In this document: positions 1 to 7,987 of the stretch, in pieces
How the letters are laid out: each line of letters begins with the position of its first letter
Numbering within the stretch: position 1 is the first letter of the stretch
Origin: Shinella sp. WSJ-2
GTDB taxonomy: Bacteria > Pseudomonadota > Alphaproteobacteria > Rhizobiales > Rhizobiaceae
Direction: 5' to 3'
Length of the DNA: 64,000 nt
Assembly (NCBI RefSeq): GCF_003432075.1
Contig: NZ_QWBU01000008.1
Coordinates: 159,947-223,946, forward strand
Translations under genes and position numbers: made by a program
The notes under the pieces: model-generated
Told to the model about the DNA's origin: nothing
Database searches by the model: none
Seen by the model: only the letters and a program-made list of their open reading frames with translations

Positions 1-1054
1 CGAGCCATTCGGCCGCATGCGCGACAAGCGCATCGGCGGCGGCATGGGTATCGAAGCTGGCGGAAGCGCAACCGGCGGCACCGGCGCAGACCGAAATGGA
101 GCGGCCGGGCGCCCTGTTCGTGCACCAGAAACCTTCGCGCTGCGCCGCGTCCTGCGCGGCAGCGAGCGCAGCCTCGGACAGGCCGCGCACCAGCAGCGTG
201 CGGTGCGGCGCAAGGCGAAACTCCGTGGCACCACAGGACGAGAGGCTGCGCACGAGGGCAGCAAGACGATCAGCATGCATCTGACCATAGGCCGGGGAAA
301 CACCGAGAACGGGCGCACCGTCGATACGGTGGACGCCAATCGGATGGGTCGGGATGATGCCGGCAAGCGGTAAAGCTGGCATATTGAAGCGCGCCACCAG
401 CGCTTCGGCATCGAGGTCGCGGCCACGGGTGCCCGCACCGGCCGCAGCCAGCGCCGCCACGACCGTCATCGCGCCTTCAACCACCGTTTCGGACGATAGC
501 AAAGCGATAGGCTGCGCCGTTTCCCGGTCACCGCCAGCCGACAGGCGCCAGGCCACCGCATCGTTCGTCTCGACGGCATCGAGCCTGATATCTGCAACCA
601 TATCGGCAAGCGACAGCACGCCGCCGCCATCGACGACGATGGCAAGTTTTGGCGCAAGCGTCAGCGCGACGTCTGCGATAACATTGCGCAAGGCATCGGC
701 AATCGGCGTGGCGTCGGCAATCTCGGAGGGATCGATGCCTGAAAGCGCCGGCGTTTCGATGGCGACGCCGGTCTGGGGCACGATGCCGGCGGCCTCTAGT
801 CCCTCAGCAAGACGCGGCACGGTCCCCAGGGTCAGGCCGCGCAGCTGGATGTTGCCGCGCGCCGTGATTTCGATGAGGCCGTTGCCGGTTTCGCGGGCAA
901 GATCGGAAAGCGCGAGAAGATCATCCGCCGTCAGCGCTACCGCAACCGGACGCAGGCGCACGAGAAAACCGTCGCCGGTGCGCATGGGCGTAGCGAGTGA
1001 CGGGCAGGCGCCACGCCGTAGGGTGCCGGGATCGCAGGCGAGCACCGTGGTCAT
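1..1054 (-). CDS. cobG: Precorrin-3B synthase CobG (partial, cut by left edge)
   Basis: Precorrin-3B synthase of the aerobic cobalamin pathway, a sirohaem/Fe-S oxygenase that converts precorrin-3A to precorrin-3B. The reading frame starts with ATG at 1054 and stays open to base 1, so only about 351 N-terminal codons are visible and the stop lies outside. The nitrite/sulfite reductase-like half-domain signature ITARGNIQLRGL is seen near residues 55-67. Near the left edge come RFNMPALPLAGI and, further on, a Cys-containing stretch VCAGAGGCAS consistent with part of the Fe-S binding region. The start overlaps the cobF stop by four bases (ATGA), so it is translationally coupled to cobF and is probably under the riboswitch in front of cobF. 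Because the gene runs off the window I cannot say whether it is intact. Confidence 0.88.
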   Translation of the reverse strand, partial: MTTVLACDPGTLRRGACPSLATPMRTGDGFLVRLRPVAVALTADDLLALSDLARETGNGLIEITARGNIQLRGLTLGTVPRLAEGLEAAGIVPQTGVAIETPALSGIDPSEIADATPIADALRNVIADVALTLAPKLAIVVDGGGVLSLADMVADIRLDAVETNDAVAWRLSAGGDRETAQPIALLSSETVVEGAMTVVAALAAAGAGTRGRDLDAEALVARFNMPALPLAGIIPTHPIGVHRIDGAPVLGVSPAYGQMHADRLAALVRSLSSCGATEFRLAPHRTLLVRGLSEAALAAAQDAAQREGFWCTNRAPGRSISVCAGAAGCASASFDTHAAADALVAHAAEWL

Positions 1055-1830
1055 GCCGCGCCCTCCTCGCTTTCCACGGCGGGGCGGCGGATCAGGTAGG
1101 TGTCCATGATCCAGCCGTGTTCCGCGCGCGCCGTGCGGCGGGTCTCGGCGATGGTCTCGGCCATTTCGGAAAGGCGGCCGGAGAGCAGGATTTCGTGCGG
1201 CGTGCCGAGATAGGCGCCCCACCAGATTTCGGCTTCCGGATCCTCGACGGTGCGGAACGCCTGCACGCCATCGAGCATGACGAGCGCATCGCGCGCGCCC
1301 GCCGGCCAGCCTTCGGACAGTCTTCGGCCGGTGGTGATCTCGACGGGAAGGCCGATGCGGTTGAGCGCGATGCCGTGGCCGGCGCACAGCGCCTGAACGC
1401 TGGTGATGCCGGGAATGACCTCCATCTCGAAAGCGACACGCCCGGCGGCGCGTACATGCTCGACGATGCGCAAGGTGCTGTCATAGAGCATCGGGTCGCC
1501 CCAGACGAGCAGGCCCAGCGTTTGATCCTCGCCCACCTCATGCCCGAGCGTGCGCTCGTAGATCGCGGCGATGGCATGGTGCCAGTCGTGAACGCCGTCC
1601 TCGTAGGAACCGTCGGCGCGGCGCACCGGCACGGCGTAATCGAGGATGCGGCAGGCTTCGTTGGTGAGAAAACGATCGCAGATATCGCGGCGCGCGTCGG
1701 CGAGAAAGGCCTTCTCGGCTCCCTTGGTAGGGATCAGCAGCACATCGGCCCGGTTCAGCGCATTGATTGCCTGAACGGTCATGTGCTCGGGATTGCCCGC
1801 GCCGATCCCGATAACCAGTATCTTTCTCAA
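1051..1830 (-). CDS. cobF: Precorrin-6A synthase (deacetylating) CobF
   Basis: S-adenosylmethionine-dependent methyltransferase that methylates C-1 of precorrin-5 and removes the acyl group to give precorrin-6A (aerobic cobalamin pathway, cytoplasm). The 259-residue protein has the tetrapyrrole methylase layout: N-terminal ILVIGIGAGNPEHMT glycine-rich loop (about residues 4-18), central LLVWGDPMLYDST and VIPGITSVQALCAGHGI. The start is TTG at 1830: no in-frame ATG lies upstream, and a GGGAGACGG ribosome-binding sequence sits just in front. That ribosome-binding site lies inside the putative B12 box of the riboswitch described separately. The gene overlaps cobG by four bases. Confidence 0.9.
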   Translation of the reverse strand: MRKILVIGIGAGNPEHMTVQAINALNRADVLLIPTKGAEKAFLADARRDICDRFLTNEACRILDYAVPVRRADGSYEDGVHDWHHAIAAIYERTLGHEVGEDQTLGLLVWGDPMLYDSTLRIVEHVRAAGRVAFEMEVIPGITSVQALCAGHGIALNRIGLPVEITTGRRLSEGWPAGARDALVMLDGVQAFRTVEDPEAEIWWGAYLGTPHEILLSGRLSEMAETIAETRRTARAEHGWIMDTYLIRRPAVESEEGAA

Positions 1831-1833
1831 ATC

Positions 1834-1960
1834 CGTCTCCCGTGCGGCTCGCGCTCCCGGTTTGCGGCCCGGTGTGGGTCCCGCATCCCCTTCCTAATCC
1901 CAAATGCGACAGGAAAACAGCCCCCGGTTCGCGTCCTTTGCCGGTCTGTTTGAGACGATT
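1834..1960 (-). promoter_or_regulatory. Probable cobalamin (AdoCbl) riboswitch in front of cobF
   Basis: On the minus strand the leader starts with AATCGTCTC, whose complement GAGACgGATT closes it just before the cobF TTG codon (a P1-like helix). Inside, AAACAG and CTGTTT form a second perfect helix. The core reads TTAGGAAGGGGATGCGGGAC, then a stretch ending CCGCAAACCGGGAGC; order and spacing resemble the conserved GGGAA / GGTGC / CCGCAACTGT core of the cobalamin riboswitch. The final box CACGGGAGACGG resembles the B12 box and contains the cobF ribosome-binding site, which suggests control at translation. The 5' end abuts the stop codon of the upstream araC gene. Seen: helices and core motifs. 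Inferred: ligand and mechanism. Confidence 0.7.
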
Positions 1961-2780
1961 AGGCGGCTTTGCGGCTGGTGAGGTAGGCGCGCGGCGAAGT
2001 GCCGAGCATGCGCTTGAACATGGTGGTGAAAGCGGGAACACTCTCGTAGCCGGCGTCGAGCGCCACGCGCGTCACCGGCTCGCCGGCGGCAAGCCTTGGC
2101 AGGCAGGCGAAAAGACAGGCCTGCTGTCGCCAAGTGACGAAGCTGACGCCCGTCTCCTCGCGGAAAAACCGCGTAAAGGTGCGCCGGCTCATGTGGAGAT
2201 GCCGCGCCCAGTCATCGATCTTGGCGACAGGCGACGGCGCCTCGACGAAATCGCGGCAGAGGCCGGCGAGCCGCCCGCTTGCGGGAAAGGGCAGGCCGAG
2301 GCGGCGCTCCGGCAAGCGGCCAATCTCGTCGAGCAGCAGCGCCATCACCAATTCCCCGCGTCCGCGATCCTCCGCAAGCGCGCCCTTGCGCACGGCCTCC
2401 GCAAGAAGCTGGCGCGCCAGATCCGTCACCTCGAGCACGGTGGGCTCTTCGGAGGCCGCACGGCCCTCCGGCGAATAGATATAGACCGAGCGCATGCTGA
2501 CATCGCTCGCCATCTCGACGGAATGCTCCAGCCCGCGCGGGATGAGCAGCGCGTGGCCGGGCGGGATCATCCAGCGCCCGCGGTCCGTCGAAACCAGCAC
2601 GACACCGGAGAAGACGCAGAGAAACTGCGTGCGCCGATGGCGATGCGGCGGCACGGTGTACCCACCCGGAATATCCGAACTGTGGACCAGAACGTCCTCG
2701 TTCGACTGCTCCATGCGAGAAAGATTGCGGATGTGGTCGTCATCGAGCGCTTTCAGGCGCGCCGGCGTCAATTTTTCCAT
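1959..2780 (-). CDS. AraC-family transcriptional regulator with cupin sensor domain
   Basis: The N-terminal half (from about residue 40) carries a cupin-like histidine motif (PPHRHRRTQFLCVFSG) typical of AraC_binding domains. The C-terminal ~100 residues carry two helix-turn-helix units, with MSRRTFTRFFREETG and the second-helix signature RVALDAGYESVPAFTTMFKR. The ATG at 2780 was chosen (273 residues); a GTG at 2816 would add 12 residues. It faces away from the Fsr-like exporter gene about 110 bp to the right, the usual layout for a local regulator, so exporter control is inferred. Its stop codon touches the 5' end of the putative cobalamin riboswitch, so read-through into cobF-cobG is possible. 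Confidence 0.85.
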   Translation of the reverse strand: MEKLTPARLKALDDDHIRNLSRMEQSNEDVLVHSSDIPGGYTVPPHRHRRTQFLCVFSGVVLVSTDRGRWMIPPGHALLIPRGLEHSVEMASDVSMRSVYIYSPEGRAASEEPTVLEVTDLARQLLAEAVRKGALAEDRGRGELVMALLLDEIGRLPERRLGLPFPASGRLAGLCRDFVEAPSPVAKIDDWARHLHMSRRTFTRFFREETGVSFVTWRQQACLFACLPRLAAGEPVTRVALDAGYESVPAFTTMFKRMLGTSPRAYLTSRKAA

Positions 2781-2890
2781 ATTTGGCCCACTCGCGTAAG
2801 AAATGGACCTCAGCACAAAAGCAGGCCGCGCGCAATCCTTGTATGGAACGGCAAATCGCGCCGCCTGCGGCGAACAGTTCGAGGCTCCCC

Positions 2891-4090
2891 ATGTCGACAG
2901 TCGTCCCGGCCGCGCCCTCCCGCGCCGCCGCCACCACCTATTCCATCATCGTCGCGGTCAGCGCCTGCCACATGCTTAACGACATCATGCAGTCGCTGCT
3001 GACGTCGCTCTACCCGCTGCTCAAGGAAAACTACGCGCTCGATTTCGTGCAGATCGGCTTGCTCACCATGGCCTTCCAGGTCACGGCCTCGCTTTTGCAG
3101 CCGGCCGTCGGCATCGTCACGGACCGCTGGCCGATGCCCTTCTCCCTGCCGGTCGGCATGGGCAGCACCTTCGTCGGCCTCATCATGCTTGCCTACGCGC
3201 ATTCCTTCCCGGTCCTGATCCTCGGCGCCTGCCTGATCGGCCTGGGGTCGGCGATCTTCCACCCGGAATCCTCGCGCGTCGCGCGCCTTGCCTCGGGCGG
3301 CCGCCATGGCCTTGCGCAGTCGATGTTCCAGGTCGGTGGCAATGCCGGCACGGCGCTCGGCCCGCTGCTCGCCGCCTTCATCGTGCTGCCCTTCGGCCAG
3401 ACGAGCGTCGCCTGGTTCTCGGCCATCGCCCTTGTCGGCATGATCATTCTGACCTGGGTCGGCAACTGGTATGCCGGCGAGCGCCGCTCGTCGGCGGGCC
3501 GGCCCGCCGTCAGCCGCGAACTGCCGCTGCCGCGTGGAAAAGTCGCCTGGGCGCTGGCGGTGCTCGTACTGCTGACCACGACCAAGAACGCCTACCTCGC
3601 CAGCATTTCGAGCTATTTCACCTTCTACACGATCGGCCGCTTCGGGCTCGACGTGCAGCAGGCGCAGCTGATGCTGTTTCTCTTCCTCGGCTCCTCCGCG
3701 CTCGGTGTCTTCATGGGCGGGCCGATCGGCGACCGGTTCGGCACGCGCTTCGTGATCTGGTTCTCGATCCTCGGCGTTATTCCCTTCGCGCTGATGCTGC
3801 CCTATGCCAATCTATTCTGGACGGGCGTGCTGACGGTGATGATCGGCCTGATCTTCTCCTCGGCCTTCTCCAACATCGTCGTCTTCGCGCAGGAACTGGT
3901 GCCGGGCCGCGTCGGCATGATCGCCGGCATCTTCTTCGGCTTCGCCTTCGGCGCCGGCGGCCTGGGTGCTGCCCTGCTCGGCGGCGTCGCCGACCGTCAC
4001 GGCATCGACTTCGTCTTCCAGGTCTGCTCCTACATGCCGCTGCTGGGCATCCTGACGATCTTCCTGCCGCGCCTGCCGGCCAAGCACTGA
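2891..4090 (+). CDS. MFS transporter, fosmidomycin-resistance (Fsr) type
   Basis: Inner-membrane major facilitator of 399 residues with about twelve hydrophobic segments and the small-solute loop sequence GPIGDRFGTRFV between segments of the C-terminal half. Family resemblance to Fsr comes from the N-terminal HMLNDIMQSLLTSLYPLLKE signature and the FHPESSRVARLASGGRHGLA loop. ATG at 2891 is preferred because GAGG lies 6 bases upstream and the codons before it do not look membrane-like; an ATG at 2843 is also in frame. It is divergent from the AraC gene and ends at a strong bidirectional terminator. The natural substrate is unknown. Confidence 0.85.
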   Translation: MSTVVPAAPSRAAATTYSIIVAVSACHMLNDIMQSLLTSLYPLLKENYALDFVQIGLLTMAFQVTASLLQPAVGIVTDRWPMPFSLPVGMGSTFVGLIMLAYAHSFPVLILGACLIGLGSAIFHPESSRVARLASGGRHGLAQSMFQVGGNAGTALGPLLAAFIVLPFGQTSVAWFSAIALVGMIILTWVGNWYAGERRSSAGRPAVSRELPLPRGKVAWALAVLVLLTTTKNAYLASISSYFTFYTIGRFGLDVQQAQLMLFLFLGSSALGVFMGGPIGDRFGTRFVIWFSILGVIPFALMLPYANLFWTGVLTVMIGLIFSSAFSNIVVFAQELVPGRVGMIAGIFFGFAFGAGGLGAALLGGVADRHGIDFVFQVCSYMPLLGILTIFLPRLPAKH

Positions 4091-4106
4091 GACTTTTGCC
4101 TCCAGC

Positions 4107-4146
4107 AAACAAAAACGCCCGGCATCGCTGCCGGGCGTTTTTGTTT
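4107..4146. terminator. Bidirectional rho-independent terminator
   Basis: Perfect inverted repeat: AAACAAAAACGCCCGGCA, loop TCGC, then TGCCGGGCGTTTTTGTTT. The T-runs on both strands allow it to serve both the rightward MFS gene and the leftward oxidoreductase gene. Confidence 0.9.
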
Positions 4147-4160
4147 GGAGCATGTTGCTT

Positions 4161-5444
4161 TTAAAGCCGGGCGCCTGCGAAATGGGCGATCTGGGCGCCG
4201 AGTTCGTAATAGCCCTCGCGCGCCGAGCGGAAGGACTGGGCTTCAGGGTCGGTGACCGGCAGCGGCAGATCCTTTTCGGCGATCTCGCCGGAGATGAGTT
4301 CGGCCAGCGTGCGGCCGAAGACCGTGCCGGGCGCGATGCCCCGGCCGTTGTAACCGGAGAAGCCAATGACGTTTTCGGCCAGGCGATGGAAGCGCGGCAG
4401 GTTGTCGGTGGTCATGCCGATCTTGCCGTACCACTCCGCCTCGAAGGCGACGTCGCCGATGGCGGGGAAAAGCTTCTTCAGCGCGCGGCGTGCCCAGGCC
4501 TTGTGGATGCCGGTGCCCGTGCCGCGCAGCGCACCGACGCTGCCGAACACGAGGCGGCCCCGCTTGTCGAAGCGGAAGGAGGAGAGCACCTCCTTGGTAT
4601 CCCAGGCGCCCTGCTTTTCGGGAAGGATTTTGGCCTGAAGCTCCGGCGAGAGCGGCACGGTGGCGAAATTGAAATAGGGCAGGTGCACGAGTTCGGCGCG
4701 CACCTCGTTCCACGGTGCCACCGTATAGGCATTGGTGGCGACCACCACCCAGTCGGCCGTCACCGAACCGCGGGCGGTGTTGACCGTCCAGCGTTTGCCA
4801 TTGCGTTCCGCACCCGTCACCGGGCTTCCCGTAAAGACCTGGGCACCGGCGGCAATCGCCGCGCGGGCCAGGCCGCGCGCATAGGCGAGCGGCTGGATCG
4901 TGCCGGCGCGCATGTCGAGCAGCGAACCCGTATAGGCATCCGTGCCGACCTTGACCGCAGTTTCCGCCGCATCGAGCAGCCGCACCGGCGCGCCACGGCG
5001 CGCCCATTGCTCGGCGCGCTGCTTCAATTCGTCGAGGCCGGACTGGCCGACGGCGCAATGCAGCGTGCCGACCGGGTTGATCTCGCAATCGATGGCATGC
5101 TTTGCGACGAGATCGAACACGGCGCGCGGCGCATTGCCGAGCAGTTCGAGCAGGCGGCTGCCGTGCAGGTCGCCCAGAACGCCCGGAAGCTCGTCGGGCA
5201 TCACCCACATGCCGGCATTGACGAGGCCGACATTGCGGCCCGAACCGCCATAGCCGATCTCCGCGCCTTCCAGCAGGATGACGCGCGTGCCGCGCTCGGC
5301 CAGATGCAGCGCGGTCGAAAACCCGGTGTATCCGCCGCCGACGATGACGACATCCGCCTCGGCCTTACCCGAGAAGGCAACCGTTTCGGGGGCGGGCGGG
5401 GCGGTCATCTCCCAAAGGCCATGGGAGCGCGGGTCGTTGAGCAT
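4161..5444 (-). CDS. amaA: FAD-dependent oxidoreductase, probable L-pipecolate oxidase (AmaA-like)
   Basis: A 427-residue DAO-superfamily flavoprotein. The Rossmann FAD motif DVVIVGGGYTGFSTALHLAE is at residues 31-50, and the C-terminal IGFSGYNGRGIAPGTVFG segment is typical of glycine/sarcosine-type oxidases. From sequence alone it could oxidise several amines (PuuB-like enzymes are close relatives). The neighbourhood (LysR, HglS/DUF1338 and an aminoadipate-semialdehyde dehydrogenase) matches the Pseudomonas putida amaA-amaB-lysR-hglS cluster, where AmaA oxidises pipecolate to piperideine-6-carboxylate. ATG at 5444 begins MLNDPRSHGLW; an upstream in-frame ATG (5501) adds 19 unlikely residues. 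It lies 120 bp downstream of the LysR gene on the same strand. Confidence 0.72.
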   Translation of the reverse strand: MLNDPRSHGLWEMTAPPAPETVAFSGKAEADVVIVGGGYTGFSTALHLAERGTRVILLEGAEIGYGGSGRNVGLVNAGMWVMPDELPGVLGDLHGSRLLELLGNAPRAVFDLVAKHAIDCEINPVGTLHCAVGQSGLDELKQRAEQWARRGAPVRLLDAAETAVKVGTDAYTGSLLDMRAGTIQPLAYARGLARAAIAAGAQVFTGSPVTGAERNGKRWTVNTARGSVTADWVVVATNAYTVAPWNEVRAELVHLPYFNFATVPLSPELQAKILPEKQGAWDTKEVLSSFRFDKRGRLVFGSVGALRGTGTGIHKAWARRALKKLFPAIGDVAFEAEWYGKIGMTTDNLPRFHRLAENVIGFSGYNGRGIAPGTVFGRTLAELISGEIAEKDLPLPVTDPEAQSFRSAREGYYELGAQIAHFAGARL

Positions 5445-5564
5445 AGTGGTCTGTCTTTTCGGAAAAGGAGGATGTTCGCCGCACAATCGGCCATGCGGCA
5501 CGCCGACTAAAGCAAAAAATCAGAACGGGGTCATGCCCCGTCCGCATGATCGGTCGCTGGAATT

Positions 5565-6461
5565 CTAAGCCGGGAGCTCTTTGGCAATCCAGGCGCGAAA
5601 CGCCTGGCTGAGCGGGTTTTCCAGCTTGCCCTCGGGCACGACGAGATAATAGTTGTTCTCCGTCTCCATCGGCCGGTCGAAGACCAGCGCGAGGCGGCCG
5701 CTCGCAAGCTCCTGCTCGATGAGATATTTCGGCAGGAGCGCAAAGCCGAGGCCGGCGACGGCGGATTCGATCACCATGGCGAACTGATCGAAGCGGTGGC
5801 CGCGATAGGCCGTCTCCGAGGCGGCACCGTTCAGCTCGAACCATTGCGCCCAGAGCTTTGGACGCGTCGCGAGATGGAGCAGCGGCGCCGTTTCAAGATC
5901 TTTCGGATCGGTCAGATCCCAGGATTTCAGGAGTTCCGGGCTTGCCGCCGGCAGGATGATCTCGCTGCAGAGATAGGAGCAGGCCGCGCGCGCCCAGACC
6001 GGCTGGCCGTAGTGGATCGCGAGGTCGAAATTCTCCTCGTCGAAATCGAACGGGGCCGAACGCGACGCGATGTTGATGATCGTGCCGGGGTTTTCGGCGA
6101 GAAAACCCGGAATGCGCGGCGTCAGCCAGCGGCTGCCGAAGGTTGGCAGCGTCGCGATGGCGAGGCTGTGTTCGGAGGACGCCGACGCCATGGCGCGCAG
6201 CATGGTCTCTTCGGTCTGGTGCAGGAGCTTGCGCACCTCCGGCAGGAAGCGCCGGCCGTCGTCGGAGAGCACCACGCGCTGACGCACGCGCTCGAACAGC
6301 AATACGCCGAGCTGTTCCTCAAGGTCCTTGATCTGGCGGCTGACGGCGCTTTGCGTGAGGTTCAGCTCATGCGCGGCCTGCGTGAAGGAGCCGTGGCGCG
6401 CGGCACATTCGAACGCTTGCAGCGTGGTGACGTCCGGGATCAGCCTTCGACTGAGCTTCAT
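5565..6461 (-). CDS. LysR-family transcriptional regulator (GcvA-like)
   Basis: A 298-residue LysR regulator. The N-terminal winged HTH is clear (TTLQAFECAARHGSFTQAAH, then LTQSAVSRQIKDLEEQLG, residues about 12-52), followed by a periplasmic-binding-protein-like co-inducer domain. It is divergent from hglS and upstream of the amaA-like gene. It is the natural candidate to control both from the 117-bp intergenic region, where a LysR-type palindrome is present. The inducer is unknown; 2-aminoadipate, 2-oxoadipate or pipecolate are guesses from context. Confidence 0.9.
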   Translation of the reverse strand: MKLSRRLIPDVTTLQAFECAARHGSFTQAAHELNLTQSAVSRQIKDLEEQLGVLLFERVRQRVVLSDDGRRFLPEVRKLLHQTEETMLRAMASASSEHSLAIATLPTFGSRWLTPRIPGFLAENPGTIINIASRSAPFDFDEENFDLAIHYGQPVWARAACSYLCSEIILPAASPELLKSWDLTDPKDLETAPLLHLATRPKLWAQWFELNGAASETAYRGHRFDQFAMVIESAVAGLGFALLPKYLIEQELASGRLALVFDRPMETENNYYLVVPEGKLENPLSQAFRAWIAKELPA

Positions 6462-6508
6462 TCTTTCCTCGCATCAACATAGTCAGAACGGTCGCAATCG
6501 CTTGGAGA

Positions 6509-6529
6509 AACGATCCAGTATGATCCGTT
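6509..6529. promoter_or_regulatory. Candidate LysR-type operator between lysR and hglS
   Basis: Imperfect palindrome AACGATC-CAGTAT-GATCCGTT in the divergent intergenic region, with ATC/GAT half sites of the T-N11-A type usual for LysR proteins. This is sequence inspection only; binding is inferred. Confidence 0.4.
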
Positions 6530-6578
6530 TTGAGAATGAACAGGGCCCTCCCACCCTTGTAAGATGAGACCGCCTCCC

Positions 6579-7976
6579 ATGAAAGCAAATTCGTACGTTT
6601 CCGCCGACAAGATCCGCTCGGATTTCTCCGCCGCCATGTCCGCCATGTATCGCGACGAGGTCCCGGCCTATGGCACGCTGATGGCGCTGGTCGCCAAGGT
6701 CAATGACGAGACGCTCGCCGCCGACCCACGTCTGAAGACGCGCCTCGAAGCGACCGATTCGCTCGACCGCATCTCGGAAGAGCGCCACGGCGCCATCCGC
6801 CTCGGGACGCCCGGAGAGCTTTCCATGATGCGCCGCGCCTTCGCCGTCATGGGCATGTTCCCGGTCGGCTACTACGATCTCTCCACGGCCGGCGTTCCGG
6901 TTCACTCCACCGCCTTCCGCCCGGTCGGCGCCGAAAGCCTCAGCCGCAACCCCTTCCGCGTCTTCACCTCGCTGCTGCGTCTCGACCTGATCGCCGACGA
7001 AACGCTGCGTGAAGAGGCCGCCGCCGTTCTGGCCGCGCGCAAGATTTTCACCGACGAAGCCGTTCGGCTGGTCGAGAAGGCCGAGCGTGACGGTGGCCTC
7101 GAGCCCGCCGACGCCGCCCGCTTCGTGACCGAAGTGCTGGAAACCTTCCGCTGGCACGACCACGCCATCGTCAGCACGGACATGTACAAGCGCCTGCACG
7201 ACGCGCATCGCCTGATCGCCGACGTCGTTTCCTTCAAGGGCCCGCACATCAACCACCTGACGCCGCGCACGCTCGATATCGACAAGGTGCAGGCCCGCAT
7301 GCCGGAAGAAGGCATCGCGCCCAAGGCCATTGTCGAGGGCCCGCCGACCCGCGACTGCCCGATCCTGCTGCGCCAGACCTCGTTCAAGGCGCTGGAAGAG
7401 GCCGTGTCCTTCATAGGCAGCGACGGCAGCTGGCAGAAGGGCTCACACACCGCCCGTTTCGGCGAGATCGAACAGCGCGGCGTGGCGCTGACCCCGAAGG
7501 GCCGCGCGCTCTACGACAAGCTCCTGAACGACACCCGCGCCCGCGTGCGCCCGGCCGCCGACGGCTCCAACGCCGCCGAATACGAGGCGGCACTCGCCGA
7601 TGTCTTCAAGGCCTTCCCGGACACGTGGGACGGTATTCGCCAGGCGGGCCTTGGCTATTTCCGCTACTCGCTGACGGAAAAGGGCCAGTCCGTTACCGGC
7701 CGCAACGCCGATCTGGAAACCGCGATCGAAGCCGGCCTCATCCAGTTCGACCCGATCGTCTATGAAGACTTCCTGCCGGTCAGCGCCGCGGGCATCTTCC
7801 AGTCGAACCTCGGCGACGATGCGACGCAGGATTTCGTCGCAAGCCCCAACCAGGTGATGTTCGAGCGCGATCTGGGCGCCACGGTTCTGGACGAATTCGC
7901 CCATTATGCCGGCATCCAGCGCGCCTCGCTTGAAATGTGCCTTGGCATCGTCAACATGGCCGCCGCTGCAGAGTGA
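6579..7976 (+). CDS. hglS: 2-oxoadipate dioxygenase/decarboxylase HglS (DUF1338)
   Basis: Non-haem iron enzyme of the DUF1338/VOC family that converts 2-oxoadipate to D-2-hydroxyglutarate and CO2 with O2. The 465-residue length fits the family. With the start at 6579, His70 (SEERHGAI) and His226 (GPHINHLT) fall where I recall the metal-binding histidines of the P. putida enzyme, and Glu296 (FGEIEQRG) is the likely third ligand. The ATG at 6564 would add five residues and shift this register. It is the first gene of a four-gene rightward operon whose next gene encodes the enzyme for its product. Confidence 0.88.
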   Translation: MKANSYVSADKIRSDFSAAMSAMYRDEVPAYGTLMALVAKVNDETLAADPRLKTRLEATDSLDRISEERHGAIRLGTPGELSMMRRAFAVMGMFPVGYYDLSTAGVPVHSTAFRPVGAESLSRNPFRVFTSLLRLDLIADETLREEAAAVLAARKIFTDEAVRLVEKAERDGGLEPADAARFVTEVLETFRWHDHAIVSTDMYKRLHDAHRLIADVVSFKGPHINHLTPRTLDIDKVQARMPEEGIAPKAIVEGPPTRDCPILLRQTSFKALEEAVSFIGSDGSWQKGSHTARFGEIEQRGVALTPKGRALYDKLLNDTRARVRPAADGSNAAEYEAALADVFKAFPDTWDGIRQAGLGYFRYSLTEKGQSVTGRNADLETAIEAGLIQFDPIVYEDFLPVSAAGIFQSNLGDDATQDFVASPNQVMFERDLGATVLDEFAHYAGIQRASLEMCLGIVNMAAAAE

Positions 7977-7987
7977 CGGACGAAAGC

